NCBI GenBank assembly: GCA_910577605.1
Contig: CAJTON010000017.1
Coordinates: forward strand, 1 to 7,082
Direction: 5' to 3'
Length of the DNA: 7,082 nt
DNA from: an uncultured Butyrivibrio sp.
Lineage (GTDB): Bacteria; Bacillota; Clostridia; Lachnospirales; Lachnospiraceae
Shown here: positions 1 to 5,898 of the stretch, one piece after another
Position numbering within the stretch: position 1 is the stretch's first letter
Layout of the letters: every line of letters begins with the position of its first letter
Notes under the pieces: model-generated
Databases searched by the model: none
Told to the model about the DNA's origin: nothing
The model's input: the letters and a program-made list of their open reading frames with translations, nothing else
Program-made: the position numbers and the translations under genes

Positions 1-35
1 GAAATCAAATGTCTGCTCCGCAGCCGCTTGATTTC
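1..35. repeat. Inverted repeat at window edge, overlapping the -35 zone of the first promoter
   Basis: GAAATCAA at 1-8 is perfectly complementary to TTGATTTC at 28-35, and a smaller CTGC/GCAG pair (13-16 and 20-23) nests inside with a 3-nt loop. The left arm touches the window edge, so the stem may be longer. No T-tract follows the right arm, so it is not a clear + strand terminator. The right arm covers the place where a -35 element would sit for the -10 at 48-53, so it could be an operator for a dimeric regulator. It could instead be the hairpin at the end of an upstream gene. The arms are seen directly; the role is a guess. Confidence 0.45.
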
Positions 36-53
36 CTGCTGACATGGTATAAT
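28..53 (+). promoter_or_regulatory. Probable extended -10 promoter for the SBP-GH42-GH29 operon
   Basis: TATAAT at 48-53 is a perfect -10 hexamer and is preceded by TG at 45-46 in TGn-TATAAT spacing, the extended -10 form. The -35 is weak: TTGATT at 28-33 would give only a 14-bp spacer and CTTGAT at 27-32 gives 15. Extended -10 promoters are known to tolerate a poor -35. Transcription would start near 60, leaving a leader of about 390 nt before the first gene at 449. No better promoter is visible closer to 449. The operon could also be read from further upstream. Confidence 0.5.
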
Positions 54-222
54 ATGCGCAGGCAACGAGCAGTGCAAAAACAGACAGAGGCAGACCTGCT
101 GCTTGCAGCAAGGGCTGGCTATGGCTGTTTTTATAGGGCGACAGCCCGTTCAGCGAGGAAAACGAAATTTCCGAGCGGAGCACTGCGCCGCATAAATCAA
201 TTCGCAGTACGAAAGCGCAAAA

Positions 223-256
223 TGACAAATCTGTCGGCTTGCATACGGATTTGTCA
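223..256 (+). repeat. 12-bp stem-loop in the leader region
   Basis: TGACAAATCTGT at 223-234 pairs with ACGGATTTGTCA at 245-256: 12 base pairs with a single U-G wobble, around a 10-nt loop (235-244). Nine consecutive outer pairs are perfect. No T-tract follows (the next bases are GATTGAGC), so it is not an intrinsic terminator. It could be an RNA helix or, as DNA, a wide protein-binding dyad. Confidence 0.55.
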
Positions 257-273
257 GATTGAGCTTTCATAGG

Positions 274-304
274 GTGCTAGGCGCCAGTGGCGCCTGTTCA
301 GCAC
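274..304 (+). repeat. GC-rich bulged hairpin in the leader region
   Basis: AGGCGCC at 279-285 pairs perfectly with GGCGCCT at 289-295 around a 3-nt loop (AGT). The stem continues with GTGCT 274-278 pairing AGCAC 300-304, leaving only a 4-nt bulge (GTTC, 296-299) on the 3' side. The 12 total pairs make this one of the strongest local folds in the window. No T-tract follows, which argues against a terminator. Confidence 0.6.
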
Positions 305-379
305 GGACCGAAGCGCAGAAAATGCCCGTGAGCGATAAGACACCTCGCGGCTTTGAGCGGCGCTGCGAATCAGTGGTCC
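305..379 (+). repeat. Nested three-helix fold in the leader region
   Basis: Three helices nest without conflict: GGACC 305-309 with GGTCC 375-379; CGCAG 314-318 with CTGCG 363-367; and CCGTGAG 326-332 with CTCGCGG 344-350 (seven pairs, one U-G wobble) around an 11-nt loop. Collinear nesting of three GC-rich helices over 75 nt, directly after another strong hairpin, is what a folded RNA domain looks like. It is less expected in chance intergenic or coding DNA. Only covariation across homologues would prove it. Confidence 0.45.
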
Positions 380-410
380 CGACCAGCATGCCGGCAGGCT
401 TATCATTTTC

Positions 411-432
411 GATAAATCACAGAAAATTTATC
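411..432 (+). promoter_or_regulatory. Hairpin immediately 5' of the SBP ribosome binding site
   Basis: GATAAAT at 411-417 is perfectly complementary to ATTTATC at 426-432 with an 8-nt loop. It ends five bases before the Shine-Dalgarno sequence AAAGGAG (437-443). The weak A/U stem does not cover the ribosome binding site, so it more likely spaces or stabilises the mRNA 5' of the site than blocks translation. It could also be a DNA operator dyad. Seven-pair A/T dyads occur by chance fairly often, so the function is unsure. Confidence 0.35.
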
Positions 433-448
433 CTGCAAAGGAGTTTTA

Positions 449-2233
449 ATGAAGAAAAATAATTTATTATCCAGAATAACCGCTGCAGCCATGTCTCTTT
501 TGATGCTTGCGGCGACCGCGTCAGGCTGCTCCTCCAAATCGTCCGGCTCTGCGGCGAACGGAAAATACGGCGCTTTCATAACGGTGGACGTATACGACGC
601 CTTGGCAAATGACAGCGGAATACAATCTGGATGGTACGCCAAAATAATCCGTGACAAGTTCAATATGGAACTGAATATCATCACTCCGAACACCACCGGC
701 AGCGCCGATTCTCTTTACGATACGAGATTTGCCGCCGGGGATATAGGCGACATAATAATCTGCGCCTCCGGAAGAGGAAGACTGCAAAGCCTTGTTGACG
801 CGGGACTTGTTCTTGATATGGAGCCGTACATACACGAAAAAAATTTGATACGCAATTATTCCCTGCCCATACGCTCGCTCAACAGAAGCGTGACTCAGGA
901 CGGTATTTACGCGATTCCCAGCTCGGTATCCTCCGCGACTCCCGACACCCCGTCCGAAGATACGGCAACCAATTACGGCGCATATATCAGGTGGGACTAT
1001 TACGCGGAAATGGGATATCCCGCAATAAATACGTTTGAGGATTTTCTGCCGCTTCTCGCCAAAATGCAGGAGACTCATCCATACGACGATAACGGCAATC
1101 CCGTTTACGCTTTTTCATTTTTTAAAGACTGGGACGACAATATGATGAACGCCATAAAACAGCCCTGCTGCTTTTACGGTTACGACGAGTCGGGTTTTGT
1201 TCTTGCCAAAGCGGACGGCTCCGATTTTCAGAATATACTTGACGAAGACTCATTGTATATGCGGTTTCTGAGATTTTACAATAAAGCCAATCAGATGGAT
1301 CTGGTCGATCCCGACAGCTACAATCAGACCTACAACGACCTTGCCCAGAAGTTCAAAGACGGACAGGTTCTTTTTTCACCGTGGCCCTGGCTTGCTCAGC
1401 CCTCATACAACACTACCGACCATATGAGCCAGGGAAAAGGCTATATGTTTGTTCCGGTGGAGGATGAGCTTATCTACTCTTACGGCTGCAAAAGCTTCGG
1501 CGACTACCAGACAGTCATAGCCATAGGCTCCGGTGCGGAGGATCCCGAAAGGCTTGTGGATTTCATTGACTGGCTCTACTCGCCCGAAGGCATTATGATA
1601 AGCTGCTGCTCACCTAATCAGGGTACGGCAGGTCCCGAAGGTCTTACATGGCATATTAACGACGACATTCCGGAACTGACGGATTTCGGCAGGCTTGTGC
1701 TGCTTAACGGCGACAGCGAGGTTCCTCCGTCATGGGGAGGCGGAATGTGGTGGGACGGCTCGTGTATGCTCAATTACACTCCGGTTTCCAAGGTCGAGAA
1801 AACCCCCGGCGGATACCCGTATTATTTCGCGACATGGGAATCTGTTTTCCGCAAAAATAAGTCGGCGCTCGAATCAGACTGGTCTGAGCATATGCATGCC
1901 GATACCGTGATAGAATATCTTCAAAAGAATAATCAGATAATAGTTTCGCCGGGCACCGACCATATTTCACCCGACGAAACGACCGAGCTTTCAACCATAC
2001 GGTCGCAGTGCGCCAATACCATTATTACTTATTCATGGAAAATGGTCTTTGCCCAATCTGACGATGAGTTTAACTCCCTGTATAAAGAGTTGCTTTCAAG
2101 AGCGGAGTCTCTCGGATATTCGCAGATATATCAGTTCGATTTGAACAACGCTAAAGCGGAAGCCGCCGCAAAAGCAGCGGCAGTCGAACAGTCAGCCGGA
2201 AATCCGGACAAATCAAATGCTCCGCAGAAATAA
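449..2233 (+). CDS. Sugar ABC transporter substrate-binding lipoprotein (large LplA/YtcQ-like class)
   Basis: This 594-residue extracellular solute-binding lipoprotein should capture an oligosaccharide and deliver it to an ABC permease. The N-terminus is a classic Sec/SPII signal: KKNN, a hydrophobic stretch at about 10-24, then the lipobox ASGC with Cys27 as the lipidated residue, followed by a Ser/Gly-rich linker. The body has features of the family: an aromatic-rich ligand face (PWPWLAQP near 311-318, SWGGGMWWDG near 429-438) and the WLYSPEGI segment near 375-382. The start at 449 is fixed by AAAGGAG at 437-443, five bases upstream. It is the first gene of the operon with GH42 and GH29. 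Most large SBPs of this class are followed by two permease genes; none is here, so the permeases must be outside the window. Two oddities are vicinal cysteine pairs (240-241 and 386-387) and an Ala/Lys/Glu-rich C-terminal tail (about 567-580). The SBP call is firm; the ligand is inferred from the neighbours. Confidence 0.9.
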   Translation: MKKNNLLSRITAAAMSLLMLAATASGCSSKSSGSAANGKYGAFITVDVYDALANDSGIQSGWYAKIIRDKFNMELNIITPNTTGSADSLYDTRFAAGDIGDIIICASGRGRLQSLVDAGLVLDMEPYIHEKNLIRNYSLPIRSLNRSVTQDGIYAIPSSVSSATPDTPSEDTATNYGAYIRWDYYAEMGYPAINTFEDFLPLLAKMQETHPYDDNGNPVYAFSFFKDWDDNMMNAIKQPCCFYGYDESGFVLAKADGSDFQNILDEDSLYMRFLRFYNKANQMDLVDPDSYNQTYNDLAQKFKDGQVLFSPWPWLAQPSYNTTDHMSQGKGYMFVPVEDELIYSYGCKSFGDYQTVIAIGSGAEDPERLVDFIDWLYSPEGIMISCCSPNQGTAGPEGLTWHINDDIPELTDFGRLVLLNGDSEVPPSWGGGMWWDGSCMLNYTPVSKVEKTPGGYPYYFATWESVFRKNKSALESDWSEHMHADTVIEYLQKNNQIIVSPGTDHISPDETTELSTIRSQCANTIITYSWKMVFAQSDDEFNSLYKELLSRAESLGYSQIYQFDLNNAKAEAAAKAAAVEQSAGNPDKSNAPQK

Positions 2234-2250
2234 AAGGAGGTCTTATAGTG
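2234..2250 (+). promoter_or_regulatory. Ribosome binding site and GTG start of the GH42 gene
   Basis: AAGGAGG at 2234-2240 is a near-perfect anti-16S match, placed 7 nt before GTG at 2248-2250. It directly follows the SBP stop codon (TAA 2231-2233). No ATG in this frame is close enough to use this site, so GTG is the start. The very strong site may offset the weaker start codon. The 14-nt gap between genes supports one transcript. Confidence 0.85.
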
Positions 2251-4260
2251 ATCGAATCACCCGTTATTACCAAAATACCGTACGGAGGGGACTACAATCC
2301 CGAACAGTTTACAGAGGATATATGGGCGGAGGATATGCGCCTTTTAAAGCTTGCTCATATAGACATACTGACCTTGAACGTTTTTTCGTGGGCGGCGCTT
2401 CAACCCTCGGAGGACGAATATGATTTTGACAAACTTGACAGAATAATGGCTCTTGTGAAAGAAAACGGCTTCAAAGTCTGCCTTGCGACCTCCACAGCCG
2501 CGCATCCCGCGTGGATGGCGGCGCGTCACCCCGACGTTCTGCGCGTGGAGTTCAACGGAATGAAGCGCAAATTCGGCGGGCGGCACAATTCATGCCCGAA
2601 CAGCCCCACATACAGACATTATTCGGCGCTTCTCGCTTCAAAACTGGCGGAGCGCTACAAGGACTATGACAATATCGTCGCATGGCATATTTCCAACGAA
2701 TACGGCGGAGCCTGCTACTGTGAAAACTGCGAGCGCGCCTTCCGCGCATGGCTGAAAAAGCGCTACGGCACGGTAGAGAACCTCAACAAGGCATGGAACA
2801 CCGCTTTCTGGGGCCATACCTTTTACGACTGGGACGAGGTAGTCGCGCCCAATCTTCTGTCGGAGCATTTTGAGCAGGACAGAACCATGTTTCAAGGCAT
2901 TTCGCTTGACTACAATAAATTTATGTCGGAGTCGATAAACGAATGCTACCGTCTTGAATACGACGCCGTACACAGCGTTACCCCCGACATTCCGATAACC
3001 ACCAATCTCATGGGCTTCTACAAGCCTCTTGACTACCGCAAGTGGGCCAAAACCATGGATTTCGTTTCATGGGACAATTACCCGTCTCCCGACGACCCTT
3101 ACACGCTGACGGCGATGAAGCATGACGCGATGAGAGGAATCAAGGACGGGAAGCCCTTCGCTCTTATGGAACAGACTCCGAGCGTCACCAACTGGCTTCC
3201 TTACAACTCCTTGAAGCGCCCCGGCGTAATGCGTCTTTGGAGCTATCAGGCAGTCGCCCACGGCGCGGACACTGTCATGTTTTTTCAGATGCGCAGAAGC
3301 GTCGGAGCATGCGAAAAATACCACGGCGCGATAATCGACCATGCCGGTCACGAAAATACCCGCATTTTCCGCGAGGCGGCGGCTCTCGGCGAGGAGCTTG
3401 AAAAACTTGGCGGCTCTTTTCTGGGCGCCCGTACCCGCTCGAAGGTCGCACTGCTATTTGACTGGGAAAACTGGTGGGCTGTCGAGTTTTCGGCAGGTCC
3501 GAGCGTTGAGCTGAAATATGTGAACGAGGTCCACCGCTATTACAACGCGCTCAATAAGCTGCACATCCCCGTGGACATCATAGACACCGACAGCAGCCTT
3601 GACGGTTACGAAGTCGTCATCGCCCCCGTACTTTACATGATAAAAGACGGCTTTGACAGCCGCATAAGAAATTTTGTATCAAAGGGAGGAAAATTTCTTA
3701 CCACCTTCTTTTCGGGATATGTAAACGAAACCGACCTTGTTTTTACAGGCGGATATCCCGCGCCGCTGCGCGACGTTCTCGGAATATGGGTCGAGGAGGA
3801 GGACGCTTTATGCCCCGGCTTTGTCAATTCGTTCGTTTATAACGGCGTAAAATATCCGGCGAAGCTCATATGCGATCTGCTTCACTGCGAATCCGCCGAG
3901 GCGCTTTGCGTATACGAAAGCGATTTCTACGCAGGAATGCCGGCGCTTACCCGCAACCGTTTCGGAAGCGGCGAAGCCTACTATGCGGCGACAGCCTCCG
4001 ACGAAGACTTTTACCTGTCGCTTATGTCGGACATCTGCAAGGGCTGCGGCATAGACGCCCTCAAGGACGCTCCCGCAGAGCTTGAGATAACTTTACGCGC
4101 CAAAGAAAACGGCAGCTTTCTGTTTGTCCTTAACCATTCGGACAACGAGCTTTCTTTCACGCTGGCTCGCAAAGGAACGGAGCTGCTGACAGACACGGAA
4201 ATCAAAGCCGGACAGGAAACAAAGGTTCCGCCCAAAGACGTAATGATAATCAGAATATAA
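2248..4260 (+). CDS. Beta-galactosidase, glycoside hydrolase family 42
   Basis: This 670-residue enzyme should hydrolyse terminal beta-D-galactosides with retention of configuration. Residues about 10-375 form the catalytic TIM barrel, opening with YGGDYNPEQ. The acid/base is Glu151 in WHISNEYGG and the nucleophile is Glu308 in FALMEQTPS, matching the two GH42 catalytic motifs. Cys116, Cys156, Cys158 and Cys161 (CYCENC) match the four-cysteine zinc site of the Thermus A4-type enzymes, so the metal site looks intact. The trimerisation domain follows (about 385-590), then a small beta C-terminal domain (about 610-670), giving the usual full length. There is no signal peptide, so it acts in the cytoplasm on imported sugar. 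It lies 14 nt after the SBP gene and 19 nt before the fucosidase start, implying cotranscription. The family is clear; linkage preference (beta-1,3/1,4/1,6, or alpha-L-arabinopyranoside) cannot be read from sequence. Confidence 0.95.
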   Translation: MIESPVITKIPYGGDYNPEQFTEDIWAEDMRLLKLAHIDILTLNVFSWAALQPSEDEYDFDKLDRIMALVKENGFKVCLATSTAAHPAWMAARHPDVLRVEFNGMKRKFGGRHNSCPNSPTYRHYSALLASKLAERYKDYDNIVAWHISNEYGGACYCENCERAFRAWLKKRYGTVENLNKAWNTAFWGHTFYDWDEVVAPNLLSEHFEQDRTMFQGISLDYNKFMSESINECYRLEYDAVHSVTPDIPITTNLMGFYKPLDYRKWAKTMDFVSWDNYPSPDDPYTLTAMKHDAMRGIKDGKPFALMEQTPSVTNWLPYNSLKRPGVMRLWSYQAVAHGADTVMFFQMRRSVGACEKYHGAIIDHAGHENTRIFREAAALGEELEKLGGSFLGARTRSKVALLFDWENWWAVEFSAGPSVELKYVNEVHRYYNALNKLHIPVDIIDTDSSLDGYEVVIAPVLYMIKDGFDSRIRNFVSKGGKFLTTFFSGYVNETDLVFTGGYPAPLRDVLGIWVEEEDALCPGFVNSFVYNGVKYPAKLICDLLHCESAEALCVYESDFYAGMPALTRNRFGSGEAYYAATASDEDFYLSLMSDICKGCGIDALKDAPAELEITLRAKENGSFLFVLNHSDNELSFTLARKGTELLTDTEIKAGQETKVPPKDVMIIRI

Positions 4261-4266
4261 TTTTAT

Positions 4267-4282
4267 GGAGGAAAATAAAATG
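4267..4282 (+). promoter_or_regulatory. Ribosome binding site that decides the GH29 start
   Basis: GGAGG at 4267-4271 lies 8 nt before ATG at 4280-4282. An in-frame ATG at 4265-4267 would give five more residues (MEENK), but it overlaps this Shine-Dalgarno sequence and has only AT-rich sequence upstream. The downstream ATG is therefore the likely start. Confidence 0.8.
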
Positions 4283-5776
4283 AAACCGCAAAACTACGAC
4301 CGCATCAAAGCGGACTATCTGAAAACCATTGACGACGTTATCGAAAAAGGACCCTACAAAGCGTCGTGGGACTCACTCACCGACATGGAGATCCCGAGAT
4401 GGTTCTGCCGCGATAAATTCGGAATTTTCATTCACTGGGGACTTTTCAGCGTTCCCGCCTTTAACAACGAATGGTACTCCCGCAATATGTACGTTCAGGG
4501 AACCCCCGAATTTGAGCACCATGTGGCTACCTACGGTCCTCACAAGGATTTCGGCTACAAGGACTTTATCCCCATGTTCACGGCTCCCGAATTTGACCCC
4601 GAGGAATGGATATCTCTTTTTAAAAAAGCGGGCGCCCGCTATATCGTTCCCGTAGCGGAGCATCACGACGGCTTTCAGATGTATTCAAGCGAGCTGTCGG
4701 AATTCAACAGCGCCGATATGGGACCTAAGCGCGACGTTCTGGGTGAGTTAAAGGCCGAAGCCGAAAAGCAGGGACTTACCTTCTGCACCTCGACGCACCG
4801 CGCGGAGCATTTATGGTTTATGGGCAACGGAAAAGATTTCGACAGCGACATCAAGGAGCCGCTTGAGGTAGGCGATTTCTACTGGCCCTCGCTTCAGGAG
4901 CAGCCCAACCAGGAGGATGTTTTCGCAACGCCTTATCCGACGAAGGAATTTCTCGACGACTGGCTTATACGGACCTGCGAGATAATAGACAAATATCAGC
5001 CGAAGATACTTTATTTTGACTGGTGGATACAGCATGAAGGCTATAAGGAAACCTTGCAGAAAATAGCGGCTTACTACTACAACCGCGGACTTGAGTGGGG
5101 TTACGAGACCGCGATCTGCTACAAGCACGAGGCGATGTCCTTCGGAAGCGGGATCGTTGATGTGGAGCGCGGCAAATTTGCGGACGTGAAGCCCTATCAC
5201 TGGCAGACCGATACCGCGATCGCCCATAACTCATGGTGCTATACGACTACCCTTGATTACAAAAAAAGCGTGGACCTTGTGCGCTACCTTGTGGACGTGG
5301 TCAGCAAAAACGGCAACCTTCTGCTGAACGTAGGTCCCAAAGGCGACGGCAGCATACCCGATAAGGACAAAGAGATCCTCGCGGATATAGGAAACTGGCT
5401 TGCAATAAACGGCGAGGCGATCTACAACAGCAAGGTATGGCGTTTCAGCGGCGAAGGCCCCACCGCTGAGTCGGAGGGTAAATTTTCCGAAGGAAACATT
5501 TCCGAGTACACCTCCGAGGATTTCCGTTTTACGGCGGGCAACGGCTGTATTTACGCGATCGCTCTTAAATTTCCCGAAGACGGGAAAGTGTGCGTAAAGA
5601 GTCTCGCCGTCGGCAAAAACGCCAACAGCTCGGCATTCCAGGGCATAATCAGAAACGTTTCTGTTCTGGGCTGCGACACCCCTGTGGAATGGAGCGCCGA
5701 TAAGGACGGACTTCATGTGAACGCTTCCGGACATACAAGCGATTTCCCTGTTGTAATAAAGGTTCATACTTTCTGA
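4280..5776 (+). CDS. Alpha-L-fucosidase, glycoside hydrolase family 29
   Basis: This 498-residue retaining exo-alpha-L-fucosidase should release L-fucose from fucosylated glycans. Motifs, numbered from the 4280 start: FGIFIHWGLFSVPAF from residue 47 (the first barrel strand with the fucose-binding His-Trp-Gly), EHHDGF at about 127-132, the nucleophile Asp247 in LYFDWW, and NGNLLLNVGPKGDGSIP near 344-360 at the barrel end. The acid/base is poorly conserved in GH29; Glu296 in DVERGK is a candidate, not proven. Residues about 395-498 form a C-terminal beta domain ending in VVIKVHTF. Length is normal for a bacterial GH29. There is no signal peptide, so it works in the cytoplasm, unlike many secreted gut fucosidases. 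It is the last gene of the operon, followed 27 nt later by a terminator. Together with the upstream GH42 it suggests stepwise removal of Fuc then Gal from one imported glycan. The family is firm; linkage and subfamily (A or B) are open. Confidence 0.95.
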   Translation: MKPQNYDRIKADYLKTIDDVIEKGPYKASWDSLTDMEIPRWFCRDKFGIFIHWGLFSVPAFNNEWYSRNMYVQGTPEFEHHVATYGPHKDFGYKDFIPMFTAPEFDPEEWISLFKKAGARYIVPVAEHHDGFQMYSSELSEFNSADMGPKRDVLGELKAEAEKQGLTFCTSTHRAEHLWFMGNGKDFDSDIKEPLEVGDFYWPSLQEQPNQEDVFATPYPTKEFLDDWLIRTCEIIDKYQPKILYFDWWIQHEGYKETLQKIAAYYYNRGLEWGYETAICYKHEAMSFGSGIVDVERGKFADVKPYHWQTDTAIAHNSWCYTTTLDYKKSVDLVRYLVDVVSKNGNLLLNVGPKGDGSIPDKDKEILADIGNWLAINGEAIYNSKVWRFSGEGPTAESEGKFSEGNISEYTSEDFRFTAGNGCIYAIALKFPEDGKVCVKSLAVGKNANSSAFQGIIRNVSVLGCDTPVEWSADKDGLHVNASGHTSDFPVVIKVHTF

Positions 5777-5803
5777 TACACATTTATTCGATAAAAATAT
5801 TAT

Positions 5804-5856
5804 ACGACGGTGTTGCGCCAGCTTCAAAAAAGTTGACAAAACACCGTTGTTTTTTT
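5804..5856 (+). terminator. Rho-independent terminator of the SBP-GH42-GH29 operon
   Basis: ACGACGGTGTT at 5804-5814 pairs with AACACCGTTGT at 5840-5850: eleven pairs with one G-U wobble. Seven consecutive T follow at 5850-5856. The loop is long (25 nt) but can fold further, CAGCTT 5819-5824 with AAGTTG 5830-5835, six pairs with one G-U. It sits 27 nt after the fucosidase stop. It overlaps the promoter of the next gene; see the separate entry. Confidence 0.8.
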
Positions 5857-5861
5857 ATAAT
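5833..5861 (+). promoter_or_regulatory. Perfect-consensus SigA promoter for the response-regulator gene, embedded in the terminator
   Basis: TTGACA at 5833-5838 and TATAAT at 5856-5861 both match the consensus exactly and are separated by the optimal 17 bp. The start of transcription should be near A5868-A5869, about 30 nt before the ATG at 5899. The -35 lies in the terminator loop, the 3' terminator arm is the spacer, and the last T of the T-tract is the first base of the -10. The regulator therefore probably has its own strong transcription separate from the operon. A dyad covering the promoter could also serve as an operator. Confidence 0.85.
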
Positions 5862-5898
5862 CACAATAAGCAACAATCCTTATAATGGGGGAAAATGT

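Larger units (their letters stand above)
60..448 (+). ncRNA. Putative structured leader RNA or intergenic structured element (family unknown)
   Basis: This stretch has no convincing protein gene but is crowded with complementary segments on the transcribed strand. In order: 97-102/105-110 (near-palindrome), GGGC 136-139/GCCC 144-147 with a 4-nt loop, GGAAA 157-161/TTTCC 168-172, ACTGCG 182-187/CGCAGT 203-208, a 12-bp stem 223-234/245-256, a bulged 12-bp stem 274-278+279-285/289-295+300-304, a nested three-helix fold 305-379, an 8-bp palindrome TGCCGGCA 389-396 and a 7-bp stem 411-417/426-432. GGGCTG 112-117 and GGCTGT 123-128 can each pair with the same segment, 141-147, that closes the GGGC hairpin, so alternative folds are possible. 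I looked for signatures of RNase P RNA, tmRNA, SRP RNA, a group II intron domain V and common riboswitches and recognised none. It may be a cis-acting leader of the sugar operon or a dispersed intergenic repeat. Confidence 0.35.

Noticed and set aside
97..132. Terminator ending in the TTTTT at 128-132
   Set aside because: No segment upstream pairs well with the GGCTG before the T-run, and the near-palindrome at 97-110 is too far away to act with it.
208..222. Possible CcpA (cre) site around TACGAAAGCGCAAAAT
   Set aside because: It differs from the cre consensus at two fixed positions (the 5' T and the 3' C) and lacks the expected dyad symmetry.
9..272. 87-codon ORF across the leader
   Set aside because: No ribosome binding site, a composition dominated by Arg/Ala/Lys with no recognisable domain, and it spans strong RNA-type inverted repeats. 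It looks like a chance frame in structured non-coding DNA.
60..448. RNase P RNA, tmRNA, SRP RNA, group II intron end or tRNA
   Set aside because: I searched by eye for their conserved cores (P4 strands of RNase P, domain V, T-loop, SRP apical loop) and found no adequate match.
259..462. 67-codon ORF running into the SBP start
   Set aside because: No Shine-Dalgarno sequence upstream, it covers the bulged hairpin and nested fold, and it overlaps the well-supported SBP start and its ribosome binding site.
521..1078. 185-codon minus-strand ORF opposite the SBP
   Set aside because: Antisense to a well-supported lipoprotein gene, with no ribosome binding site or recognisable domain.
4265..4279. 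Earlier ATG for the fucosidase
   Set aside because: It overlaps the GGAGG that serves the ATG at 4280 and has no Shine-Dalgarno sequence of its own.
5231..5839. 202-codon minus-strand ORF over the fucosidase 3' end and terminator
   Set aside because: It is antisense to a clear GH29 gene, starts inside the terminator hairpin and has no family resemblance. It is a shadow of the GC-biased third positions of the real gene.
5881..5886. Second TATAAT just before the response regulator
   Set aside because: There is no acceptable -35 at 16-18 bp, and it abuts the ribosome binding site and would leave a leader too short for it. The promoter at 5833-5861 is far better.
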